From assembly GCA_022819745.1 (NCBI GenBank), contig JAJEGS010000021.1, positions 62,001 to 126,000 on the forward strand: a stretch of DNA of 64,000 bases, given 5' to 3'. The position numbers were made by a program, and so were the translations under genes. Positions 42,892 through 51,858 of this stretch are shown in pieces; positions within the stretch are counted from its first letter, which is position 1; each line of letters starts with the position of its first letter. Below the pieces are notes generated by a model. The model made no database searches, was not told where the DNA came from, and was given only the letters and a program-made list of their open reading frames with translations. This DNA comes from Candidatus Latescibacterota bacterium (GTDB lineage: Bacteria > Latescibacterota > UBA2968 > UBA8231).

Positions 42892-44838
42892 TCAGTACAC
42901 TATTCCCACAGTCTCCGCCTGCACAAAGCTTTCTTGGTCGGCGTTAACCGAAACCTTGACCAGATAAATGCCGACTGGAAGCAGTTTCTCGTTCTCATCC
43001 CGTCCATCCCATGGCCTTATGTGATTTCCGCTCCGCTCCTCCCCAGCCAAGGTCCGCACTCTCCGACCCGCGAGATCGAAGATGGCCACCTCCACCTCCA
43101 CTGGTACTACCAGTTGTGAAAGGGTGAGCGCGATCAAAGCCTCTTCGTTGATCTCATCCCCATTGGGCGAGAACACCTTCGGAGTGACCTCGAAAGAGGA
43201 CAGGACCTCCCTAGCAGACTCGGCTGCAGTCAGCACCCGCAGCGTATTGGTCGTCACGTCGGGGTTGGCATCGCCCGACAAAACTCTCTGAGGGACCTCT
43301 TCGCTTTGGGTATCGAAGACCTCGGCGTTCAAGAAGCTCCCCTGGACAAACACTTGGGCCTCAAAAATGATCTGCAGGCCGTCTCGGCCGGTTATCCGAT
43401 GGGAAGAGGGGAAGAGCACGGTCAGGCTGCCGAGTTCCTCTATAATCCCGGCGGGTTCTACCTTTTCAGGAGGATTCCCTATGGAGAGTTCGCCAAATTT
43501 TGGCTGCGACGAGGGGGTGAATATCCGGATGGCATCAAAGCCGATGTCCGTTCCCGCAACATCGGCGATGAGATCGTAGGCAAAGGTGACGAACTGGCCG
43601 ACCGGCACGACGGCCACACTGCGCGGAGGACGGGGGTCGTCCAGCACAGAGACCTCTCCGATTAATTGTTGGGCCAGCGGCGGAATAGAGTGCTCTACGC
43701 TCAGAGAAGTGACCTGTATGCCGTCTAAAATGGACCGACTCTTCATGGCTATCTCGAACTGAAAGTAGCGACGCGGACTGGGCAGGGCGATCCTCTGCCC
43801 GGAGGAGGTAAAGGGCGATGACCAGAGGCTCCAGTTGGCCTGGTCGTCCTGAAACCCGCCCTGTTCATTTTGACTTAACTTGTTGTATGCGTCCTCTGTC
43901 ACTACCTCTCGTTCCCGGGTAAAGCGATCTACCAGCCGAAAAAAAACCCGGGGATTGTCGTCCGTCCCCGTGCGCATCCGGATGGCGATTTCTGTGTCGG
44001 AGTCTTCCACTACGACCTGATTGGTGCCCTCCTGACGCAGTCCCTCGACCGTCCATTCGAGCCGACTGAAATTGGCCGCCTCCCCCAAGTCAATGATCTT
44101 GGAGGTATAACTGGCTTGGGGAGCGAAGCCGGTACCAAAAAGCTGAAATTCGGCGATTTCGAATGGATTCGGAGAATTTACATGCAGGCGGATAAAGCGA
44201 ATAAACTGCAACGGGAACAGAACCTCTGCCGTGTCCTCACGAGTGAATTCCACCTGCCGCAGGAGGCTGTAATCCGGTCTATTGTCTTGGGTAAAGTTTA
44301 GCCCGTCGCTGGAGAAGAGACTATAGCCCCGAATGAAGTCCTCACTATAAGGTCGTCCTTGATCATCAACGCCAAACGGACGTGGAAAAAAGAGGATTCT
44401 ATTTATCGGAATCCGGGTCCCCAGGTCGAACTCAAATCTTCTCCCACTCTGTTGCACTCCGAATTCCTTGAAGCGATCTCCGGTGGAGGTAGTATCTTGC
44501 CCATCTACGATCACCAGTTGCGACTCTCTCAAGGTGGTATTGTCCCAGACGTGGGCCTGAGCGCGCTCTTCGAGAAACCCTATCGGGCGGGCGCTGACCC
44601 AGCTCAACTGCTGGGTGATATTGTTCTGGAGATCAAATCCCAAACTCTTGATAGTTCCCGTCTGGGAAAAGTCGAGAGCCGTCGAGGCCAACTCCTGCGA
44701 AGCCCAGGATTCGCCGCCTTCCCCCACCGTCCACTGCCGCACCTCTCCCCAGCTAATCCCCGACATGGCCGCAATCCAGATCGCCGTGATCGCCATCGCA
44801 GCCGATCTTTTCGCTTGGGGCTTCATTGTTTTCCGCAT
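42892..44838 (-). CDS. Exported protein with discoidin-like domain and C-terminal FlgD-type Ig domain
   Basis: The 648-residue protein is first in the surface operon. A signal peptide follows a basic start (MRKTMKPQAKRSAAMAITA). The middle contains FDLGTRIPINRILFFPRPF and a LQFIRFIRLHVNSPNPFEIAEFQL segment typical of discoidin-like sandwiches. The C-terminal FlgD-Ig domain has FSPNGDEINEEALIALT, AIFDLAGRRVRTLAGEE, RPWDGRDENEKLLPVGIYLV and ends VGIVY. The ATG at 44838 is chosen because GGGGG precedes it and the signal peptide then has normal length; an upstream ATG at 44886 would add 16 residues. Confidence 0.72.
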   Translation of the reverse strand: MRKTMKPQAKRSAAMAITAIWIAAMSGISWGEVRQWTVGEGGESWASQELASTALDFSQTGTIKSLGFDLQNNITQQLSWVSARPIGFLEERAQAHVWDNTTLRESQLVIVDGQDTTSTGDRFKEFGVQQSGRRFEFDLGTRIPINRILFFPRPFGVDDQGRPYSEDFIRGYSLFSSDGLNFTQDNRPDYSLLRQVEFTREDTAEVLFPLQFIRFIRLHVNSPNPFEIAEFQLFGTGFAPQASYTSKIIDLGEAANFSRLEWTVEGLRQEGTNQVVVEDSDTEIAIRMRTGTDDNPRVFFRLVDRFTREREVVTEDAYNKLSQNEQGGFQDDQANWSLWSSPFTSSGQRIALPSPRRYFQFEIAMKSRSILDGIQVTSLSVEHSIPPLAQQLIGEVSVLDDPRPPRSVAVVPVGQFVTFAYDLIADVAGTDIGFDAIRIFTPSSQPKFGELSIGNPPEKVEPAGIIEELGSLTVLFPSSHRITGRDGLQIIFEAQVFVQGSFLNAEVFDTQSEEVPQRVLSGDANPDVTTNTLRVLTAAESAREVLSSFEVTPKVFSPNGDEINEEALIALTLSQLVVPVEVEVAIFDLAGRRVRTLAGEERSGNHIRPWDGRDENEKLLPVGIYLVKVSVNADQESFVQAETVGIVY

Positions 44839-45294
44839 GTCAACCCCCAAAAAAAGTGAGAGGATTATGTCCATCCTCCCATCCATATTGAGTTTACATG
44901 TTCTGACAATCCGAGTGGTCTGTCAACTAAATTATTGCACTATGTATTCTTAAAAGTAGGGATGCGTACACCTCCACCTTTAACGCACTTGCCCTTAGGA
45001 GCTGATACCCTACAGGCCGACCGGATCAGTGATACTTGCACACAAGGTTAGGCGGCTAGTATACTTGACGATAATAGTCCTGCTGGGGTTTGTTATCAGT
45101 CGGCGGCGGAAAAGCGACGGGTGGAAATAGTCTGAGAATAAGCCCTACCGTCGGCAACTTTGTGCACACCTTCACAGCTAGGTTGATCAGCGATCTCTTC
45201 GTTCTCCAAAGCACCTTCCCCTTTCACATTCAGAGCGATCTCGGTAGGCTGCTTTTGTGCCTTCTCTGTCTCGGCCGGGGCGGCGTATGGGACC
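44839..45294. other. 456 bp divergent intergenic region
   Basis: It separates the minus-strand surface operon from the plus-strand DUF6785 unit and should hold promoters for both. TTGACG at 45065-45070 is the best -35 for the plus strand, without a convincing -10 at 17 bases. From 45187 to 45294 the frame of the DUF6785 gene is open and reads FRAISVGCFCAFSVSAGAAY, which looks like that family's first membrane helix but has no ATG, GTG or TTG. No other gene is seen. Confidence 0.5.
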
Positions 45295-47133
45295 TTGTAC
45301 CTGCACGGGTCGTTTATGGCGCTAGGGACCAGCATGCCTGGGGCCGTCTTTCTGTTGTTTGTCCTCACTTTGATCTTAAACCCCCTGCTCAAGCTGATCC
45401 ACCCCCGAGCGGGCCTCAACCGAGGGGAATTACTGGTCGTCTATATAATGATGGTCATGGCCTCGCCGATTCCCACGCTCTTCGTCGGCAAATTCCTCAG
45501 CGCTATCAGTTATCCCTATTACTACGCCACGCCCGAAAACGAGTGGCGGGAACTCATCCATCCCTACATCCCCGACTGGCTGATGGTGCACAATGTCGAT
45601 ATCGTCAAAAAATTCTACGAGGGTGGGGGCCGGAATGAGCCGATTCCCTGGGCGGCTTGGCGGCCGGTGTTTTTGGCTTGGCTGCCCTTCGTCTGGGCCT
45701 TGTTCTTGGTGATGATCTCCTTCATGATCGTTATGCGCAAGCAGTGGGTCGAACACGAGCGCCTGATCTATCCGCTGATGCAGGTGTCCTTGGCCATGAC
45801 CGAGCAAGGCCGCTATGGCGAACGCGTCAGCCCTTTTTTTAAGAACCCGGTGATGTGGGCCGGCTTTGCCATCCCGGCTCTGTGGGGCACGCTGCACGGA
45901 CTCTACAACTACTTCCCGGAGATTATACCCATTGCCAAGGAGGTAGACCCGCTCCACCTGAGATTGTCGATATTTCACGGCGTAGCCGATATGTACGTGC
46001 TTCTGCGTTTCAACATTATTGGCTTTTTCTACTTTCTCAAAACCGAGATCGCCTTCAGTCTGTGGTTTTTCAATTTACTGGCCTACGCGGTTCGGGGGAT
46101 TTTCGGAATTCTAGGCATTACCAGCCCGCAGACACAATCCGCCGGACATGGGGTGCATAATCTAATTTTAGCTCAGCAAGCTATGGGAGCGATGCTAGTG
46201 TTGTTTTTGGGGGGTCTGTGGTCGGCGCGCAGGCACTTGAGAGGAGTTTTGCGCAAAGCCTTCTTAGGAGATCCAGGTGTGGATGATTCTGGGGAAATCC
46301 TCTCCTACCGAGGGGCGGTAATCGTATTGATGGCCAGTAGTGTGAGCGCGGTGGGGTGGTTGTGGTTGGCAGGACTGCCAATGGTGTTTGGCTTGGCCAT
46401 ACTCTTCTTAGGGATGGTGGTTCTCTTCGGATACTCCCGGGTTGTGGCAGAAGGCGGCCTGTCGGATGGCGAGCCGCCAGTGGTGCCGGCTGGCATCTTG
46501 GTGTCGGCGGTGGGTTCATCGGTCCTTGGGCCCCAAGGACTAGTCGTGCTGGCAACCACATTTCTGTGGACCACCGGGCGCAATTTCGTCATGGTATCGT
46601 GCGCCAACAGCCTCCGGTTGGGCGAGGAGTTGGGAGGCGGGAAACGGGCGCTGTTCTGGGTGATTCTCCTAGCCTTAGCTGTGTCCCTAGGCGCGGCGAT
46701 CTGGATGATCATGACCTTGGGCCATCAGTACGGGGCCATCAATTTGTGGATCTGGGGAGGGGGGGAGTACAGCTATGCGGAAAAGTTGATCCGCACACCA
46801 CTGGAGCCGCAGGTGTGGAACTGGATCAATACCGCCATCGGGGCGACGATTATGACACTGCTGATGGTGGCGCGCTGGCTCTATGTGTGGTGGCCGTTAC
46901 ATCCCTTGGGTTATGCCATCGGGCCGATATGGATCATAGACGCTCTCTGGTTCAATATGTTCTTGGCCTGGCTGATCAAGGTTGTAGTTCTCAAGTACGG
47001 GGGAGTGGGACTCTATCGGAAAACCCGTCCCTTCTTTATGGGTATGATTTTGGGATATTTCACACCAGCCGGCTTCTACCTCATCGTCGATCACTTCACA
47101 GGAATGACTTGGAACGTTATTTTTTGGGGTTAA
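45295..47133 (+). CDS. DUF6785/DUF6784-type polytopic membrane protein
   Basis: From a TTG at 45295 the protein has 612 residues with about twelve membrane helices. It matches the two-part family known as DUF6785 and DUF6784: LNRGELLVVYIMMVMASPIPT near the start, FYYLATPEN-like YYYATPENEWRELIHPYIPDW, and the end segment HPLGYAIGPIWIIDALWFN followed by YGGVGLYRKTRPFF. Its role is unknown; the fold resembles oligopeptide or metabolite transporters. The true N-terminus probably lies upstream, because the first helix is in frame at 45223-45294 without a usual start codon. It leads a plus-strand unit containing DUF2723 and a CRTAC1-like lipoprotein. Confidence 0.8.
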   Translation: MYLHGSFMALGTSMPGAVFLLFVLTLILNPLLKLIHPRAGLNRGELLVVYIMMVMASPIPTLFVGKFLSAISYPYYYATPENEWRELIHPYIPDWLMVHNVDIVKKFYEGGGRNEPIPWAAWRPVFLAWLPFVWALFLVMISFMIVMRKQWVEHERLIYPLMQVSLAMTEQGRYGERVSPFFKNPVMWAGFAIPALWGTLHGLYNYFPEIIPIAKEVDPLHLRLSIFHGVADMYVLLRFNIIGFFYFLKTEIAFSLWFFNLLAYAVRGIFGILGITSPQTQSAGHGVHNLILAQQAMGAMLVLFLGGLWSARRHLRGVLRKAFLGDPGVDDSGEILSYRGAVIVLMASSVSAVGWLWLAGLPMVFGLAILFLGMVVLFGYSRVVAEGGLSDGEPPVVPAGILVSAVGSSVLGPQGLVVLATTFLWTTGRNFVMVSCANSLRLGEELGGGKRALFWVILLALAVSLGAAIWMIMTLGHQYGAINLWIWGGGEYSYAEKLIRTPLEPQVWNWINTAIGATIMTLLMVARWLYVWWPLHPLGYAIGPIWIIDALWFNMFLAWLIKVVVLKYGGVGLYRKTRPFFMGMILGYFTPAGFYLIVDHFTGMTWNVIFWG

Positions 47134-47196
47134 TCTTAGCAGCGGCCAGCAGAGATTGCTTGGATTCCATTCAGCGCCGTTAGCTTCAACTCCGAC

Positions 47197-49746
47197 ATGC
47201 GACGCGAAAATATAGTCGGGGCGGGGGTCTTCATCATTGCATTGGGCCTCTACCTGAAGACCATGGCCCCCACTATCTCTCTGTGGGACAGCGGCGAATT
47301 CATCGCCTGTGCCTATACTCTGGGCATACCCCATCCTCCTGGAGCCCCTCTCTACATCCTTTGGGGCCGGCTTTTTGCGCTTTTGCCCATCGGCGCGGTG
47401 GAGCAGCGCGTGGTGTTCATATCGCCCCTAATATCGGCTGCTGCCATCTGGTGCGTCTTCTCCACTACTACTCTTCTTGCCCGAGGCGCTCTCAAGAGCG
47501 GAGGGACGCCGTCTCCCGGTCAGAACCAGGAGCTGGCGGTCTTGGCCGGGGGAGTGGTCGCCGCCCTTTCTTTGGCTTGTTCGTACACATTCTGGTTCAA
47601 CGCCACTGAGGCCGAAGTTTATGCCTGTTCCATTTTTTTTGTTTGTCTGAGCGTCTGGTTGGCGCTGCGCTGGTCGGTCGGGCCGCTCGATAAGCACAGC
47701 TACAGATGGCTCTTGTTCATCGCATATATGTTCGGTCTGAGTGGCGGGGTCCATCTTCTCTGCCTGCTGACCATTCCGGCGATCCTGATCCTGATCGGGT
47801 ACGCCGACTCGGGCCTCCGGCGACTGATTTGGGTACTACTCGGCTTAGGTGGAAGCAGTCTGATCGCGATGGCGGTATGGGGGCCGAGCAAGACAGGTGG
47901 AGCGGCGCTAATTTTGGCGCTGGCTGCCGGCCTCTATTATCTCTACCGCCGCGACAGGCGTTCGTGCGGGCTGCTGATAGCCGCGCTGGTGCTCTTCGGC
48001 CTAGGTTATTCCACCTATGCGACCTTCTATATTCGCTCGGGACTGAATCCGGTCATCGACGAGAACGACCCGGAAACCTGGGCTGCCCTCATCAAATTTC
48101 TTGGACGCGAGCAATACGGCACGGAGAGTCTGCTGGCGGGCATGTTGGAAGCCAAGGCTTCGCGCCTCTACCAGTTTTGGCACCTCCAGATGAAGTACTT
48201 TTTCGCGCAGTTTCAATTTCCTCTCGGGGAAAGCGCAGTCGAATTCCGCCGAGCCACCGATCCTGCCCGGCAGTCAGTAGCCGTCTCGGTTCTGCCCTAC
48301 CTACTGGGTCTGGGCGGTCTGCTATGGCAGGCTCGCAGGGACTGGCGGCGCTTTCTGGCTGTCCTGACACTCTTCGCGACCATGGGCTTTGGGCTGTCTG
48401 CCTACCTGAATATGTCCGATCCGCAACCGCGGGAACGCCACTACGTCTTTGTTGGTATGTTCTATGCTTTTGCCCTGTGGATGGGTCTGGGTTGGAGTGG
48501 CTTGGTCGAGACCTTGGGACGGCGCTTGCGCCTTTCTACTCGCTGGCTGGTGGCCCTGGCGGGTGCCGGCGTTCTGCTACCGGTGGGGATGGGTGTCAAG
48601 CTGTATAATCAAGTAGACCGCACGGGAGACTATCTGGGGCGCGATTACGGGTACAATCTGCTGCAGTCGTGCGCCCCCAACAGCATCCTGTTCACCAATG
48701 GGGATAACGACACCTTTCCGCTGTGGTTTCTGCAGGAAGTGGAGGGCATTCGCCCGGATGTGGGCGTCGTCCATTTGGGACTTTTGAATACCGGCTGGTA
48801 CATCAAACAACTGCGCCAGCGTCTCTCCTCCATCGACATCCACTACACTGATACTTATATCGATTCGGTGCTGACCGTTGATCTGGGGCTACGCCACTGG
48901 CCTAGGCCTAAAACTATTGAACTGGCGGGCCTAGCAATCGAAGTGGTACCCTTCGAGCACCGCATGCTTCGCGTTCAGGATATCGCGGTGCTGAAAATCG
49001 TCGAGTGGAACGACTGGGAAAGGCCCATCTTTTTTTCGGTCGCAGTACCGGTCGAAAACCAAGTTGGACTGACGCCCTACCTGTCTTTAAACGGCCTAGC
49101 GTACCGACTAGTTAGGGAGCGCGAATCGGGACTCGACCCGCAGGAGATGGAACGCAACTTCTATCGCGTCTTTCAATGGCGCAACCTCCTTGGACGGGAG
49201 ATGACCAGCGATCCCGGAGTCGCTCCCTTGTTGTTCAATTACCAAGCCGCTGTCATGCAGCTAGCCGACTTCTATCGGCAAAAGGGCATGGATGAAGCGC
49301 TGGTCCATCTGCTAGCGTGGGCCAGCCAGCGCATTCCTTTTGTCTGGCATGCGCATTACAGCGCCTCTACGTACCTGGAGCAGATGGGCAAGCACCAGTT
49401 GGCCTTCGAATACGCCGAGCGCGCCGCGCAAAAACTGTTAGATACCTACGGCACTAGTAGGAACGCAACCTACGATGATCTCATTGATTTGATGGACGCG
49501 TTGACAAAGAAGTACAGGGACTCCGCATGGTCCGCCGAGTTCTACCGCCAGATCATCGAGGTCGAGCCCGGCAGATGGGAGGCTTACCATCGCTTGGCTT
49601 CCCTCATGGGGGTGGAAGGCGATTACAGTGGCGGCCTGCAGGTGGTGGACGAGTACGTCAGCCGCTATGGGAAAGTGCGCCCGCTGGTGCGCCTGCAGCA
49701 GAACTTGCGGCAGGCGCACCGCAAAGGGAGCAATGAGCCTGAGTGA
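47197..49746 (+). CDS. DUF2723 membrane glycosyltransferase-like protein (TMEM260-related)
   Basis: The 849-residue protein begins with the DUF2723 signature: APTISLWDSGEFIACAYTLG and IPHPPGAPLYILWGRLFA, equivalent to the acidic catalytic loop of GT-C O-mannosyltransferases, followed by about ten membrane helices to residue 470. The C-terminal region is soluble, with NTGWYIKQL and NGDNDTFPLWFLQEVEGIRPDV, typical for the family, and ends in TPR-like helices. The eukaryotic relative TMEM260 O-mannosylates Ig-like (IPT) domains. It starts 63 bases after the DUF6785 gene. It may glycosylate exported proteins, such as the Ig-domain proteins encoded divergently nearby. Confidence 0.85.
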   Translation: MRRENIVGAGVFIIALGLYLKTMAPTISLWDSGEFIACAYTLGIPHPPGAPLYILWGRLFALLPIGAVEQRVVFISPLISAAAIWCVFSTTTLLARGALKSGGTPSPGQNQELAVLAGGVVAALSLACSYTFWFNATEAEVYACSIFFVCLSVWLALRWSVGPLDKHSYRWLLFIAYMFGLSGGVHLLCLLTIPAILILIGYADSGLRRLIWVLLGLGGSSLIAMAVWGPSKTGGAALILALAAGLYYLYRRDRRSCGLLIAALVLFGLGYSTYATFYIRSGLNPVIDENDPETWAALIKFLGREQYGTESLLAGMLEAKASRLYQFWHLQMKYFFAQFQFPLGESAVEFRRATDPARQSVAVSVLPYLLGLGGLLWQARRDWRRFLAVLTLFATMGFGLSAYLNMSDPQPRERHYVFVGMFYAFALWMGLGWSGLVETLGRRLRLSTRWLVALAGAGVLLPVGMGVKLYNQVDRTGDYLGRDYGYNLLQSCAPNSILFTNGDNDTFPLWFLQEVEGIRPDVGVVHLGLLNTGWYIKQLRQRLSSIDIHYTDTYIDSVLTVDLGLRHWPRPKTIELAGLAIEVVPFEHRMLRVQDIAVLKIVEWNDWERPIFFSVAVPVENQVGLTPYLSLNGLAYRLVRERESGLDPQEMERNFYRVFQWRNLLGREMTSDPGVAPLLFNYQAAVMQLADFYRQKGMDEALVHLLAWASQRIPFVWHAHYSASTYLEQMGKHQLAFEYAERAAQKLLDTYGTSRNATYDDLIDLMDALTKKYRDSAWSAEFYRQIIEVEPGRWEAYHRLASLMGVEGDYSGGLQVVDEYVSRYGKVRPLVRLQQNLRQAHRKGSNEPE

Positions 49747-49868
49747 TGACACTCCGGCCAGTGCGAGTCCGGTGGTCTATTTGACTTCAAAATGGTGCCG
49801 CGTTCTTTTGTACTCGGGTCGGTCATGCATCTCAAATGGGATTAAAAATTAGATAGGAGACACGGATT

Positions 49869-51827
49869 GTGACACGGCAGACAACGACACAAGTAGGGCT
49901 CGTCCTTCTAATCATCCTCGCGGCCATCGGATCCTGCGATAGGCCCTCCACCAATGGCGATGACCAGCCTTCGACTTCCACCGGGCAAACCGATCCACTC
50001 CAGTTGCCTTTTCCCGAAGAGATCATCGATCCTCCGTGGCTGGAAAGTCGCAGACAGGCTCAACTCGAGACCGAGTTCGATGTATTTTGCGACTTTGCCT
50101 TCTCCGACCAACTCGAAGACAGTGCTATCCGCTTCCGCAACAGGATCACTCCCGATTCGGGCAAGAACTACAGGCCGAATCACTACGACCACGGCAATGG
50201 GATAGCCATTGCCGATGTGGACGGGGATGGCCTCTACGATATCTATTTCGTCACCCAAGTTGGCGACAACGAACTGTGGAGAAATCTGGGAGGCGGCAAA
50301 TTTGAGAATATTACCCAGAGGGCGGGTGTGGCGGCCAAATCGATTGGGGTATCGGCTTCTTTCGCCGATATCGACAACGATGGCGATGCAGACCTCTACG
50401 TGACCGTCCTGCGCCAGGGCAATATCCTCTTTGAAAACGACGGTACCGGCACATTCAAAGATATTTCCAAAGACTCCGGCCTCGACTATAAGGGACATCC
50501 CTCTGCCGCGGTCTTCTTTGACTACAACGGCGATGGATTGTTGGATATTTTTCTCACTGTTGTAGGTCAGTACACTACCGAGGAGCTTAAAAAGGCGAGC
50601 TATTCTAAAAATAGCCCTTACGAGTACTATGCGGGCTTCAACGACGGCTTCAGCGGACACCTCAAGCCCGAACGCACTGAAACGAGCATCCTCTTCAAAA
50701 ACGAGGGTGATAATCGCTTTGTCGATGTCAGCAAAAAGGTGGGTTTGCAGGACGAGAGCTGGTCGGGTGCCGCCAGCCCCATCGACGTCAACGAGGACGG
50801 CTGGCCCGATCTATACGTTTTGAATATGCAGGGGCACGATCAGTACTACGAAAACGTCGGGGGCAAACATTTTGTCGCCAAGAGCCGCGAGGTTTTTCCC
50901 CAAACCCCTTGGGGGTCGATGGGAGTCAAAGTTTTCGATTACAACAACGACGGCAAAATGGATCTCTATATCACCGACATGCATTCCGACATGAGCGAAA
51001 ACATTGGAGTCGAGCGCGAAAAACTCAAATCCCGCATGCAATGGTCTGAACAGTTCCTGCGCAGCAGCGGCAATAGCATCTTTGGCAATGCGTTCTACCT
51101 GAACAGAGGGGACGGGCACTTCGAAGAAATTTCGGACCAAATCGGCGCTGAGAATTACTGGCCCTGGGGATTCAGCGTCGGCGACCTCAACGCCGATGGG
51201 TACGAGGACGTTTTTATAGCCTCCAGCATGAATTATCCTTTCCGATATGGGGTCAACTCCGTTCTGTTGAACAACCGGGGCGAAAGATTCTTGGACAGCG
51301 AATTCATCTTGGGGGTAGAGCCTAGGCGCGGCGGACGCACGGCCCAACCGTGGTTTGAACTGGATTGTGCCTGGAAAGACCGCAATCACCAACACTGTCA
51401 GGACCGAAGCGGCACTGTTGTAGTCTGGGGCGCATTGGGGAGCCGTTCTTCGGCGATTTTCGACTTGGATGACGACGGCGATCTGGATATCGTCACCAAC
51501 GATTTTAATTCCGAGCCTACTGTGTTGATCAGCAATCTGAGTGCTAAAAAGCAGAACCTGTCTTTTCTCAAGGTTGAGCTGATCGGCACGGCGTCGAACC
51601 GAAGCGGACTGGGTGCCAGGGTGAAGGTTCGAGTTGGCACCCAGACTTATACCAAAATCCACGATGGACAGTCGGGCTACCTCTCCCAAAGTCTCTATCC
51701 ACTCTACTTCGGACTGGGCGATGCCAAAGTAGTCGATCAGATCGCCGTGCGCTGGCCCTCGGGGAGGGAACAGATTGTCTCTGGCCCTATCGCAACCAAC
51801 TCACTAATTGAGGTAAGAGAACTTTAG
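49869..51827 (+). CDS. CRTAC1-like FG-GAP lipoprotein with ASPIC/UnbV domain
   Basis: The 652-residue lipoprotein (lipobox LAAIGSC, Cys23) starts with GTG at 49869 with AGGAG ten bases upstream. It has FG-GAP/VCBS calcium loops (DVDGDGLYDIYFV, DIDNDGDADLYV, DYNGDGLLDIFL, DVNEDGWPDLYVL, DYNNDGKMDLYIT, DLNADGYEDVFIA). The C-terminal ASPIC/UnbV domain contains SGLGARVKVRVGTQTY, GQSGYLSQSLYPLYFGLGD and VRWPSGREQIV. It is a homologue of 30222-31904 in the divergent operon, but longer by an N-terminal 90 residues. It follows DUF2723 by 122 bases and precedes a sugar-isomerase gene by 31. Confidence 0.88.
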   Translation: MTRQTTTQVGLVLLIILAAIGSCDRPSTNGDDQPSTSTGQTDPLQLPFPEEIIDPPWLESRRQAQLETEFDVFCDFAFSDQLEDSAIRFRNRITPDSGKNYRPNHYDHGNGIAIADVDGDGLYDIYFVTQVGDNELWRNLGGGKFENITQRAGVAAKSIGVSASFADIDNDGDADLYVTVLRQGNILFENDGTGTFKDISKDSGLDYKGHPSAAVFFDYNGDGLLDIFLTVVGQYTTEELKKASYSKNSPYEYYAGFNDGFSGHLKPERTETSILFKNEGDNRFVDVSKKVGLQDESWSGAASPIDVNEDGWPDLYVLNMQGHDQYYENVGGKHFVAKSREVFPQTPWGSMGVKVFDYNNDGKMDLYITDMHSDMSENIGVEREKLKSRMQWSEQFLRSSGNSIFGNAFYLNRGDGHFEEISDQIGAENYWPWGFSVGDLNADGYEDVFIASSMNYPFRYGVNSVLLNNRGERFLDSEFILGVEPRRGGRTAQPWFELDCAWKDRNHQHCQDRSGTVVVWGALGSRSSAIFDLDDDGDLDIVTNDFNSEPTVLISNLSAKKQNLSFLKVELIGTASNRSGLGARVKVRVGTQTYTKIHDGQSGYLSQSLYPLYFGLGDAKVVDQIAVRWPSGREQIVSGPIATNSLIEVREL

Positions 51828-51858
51828 AAGATGCAGACTAACCTTAGGAGAAAGCACT

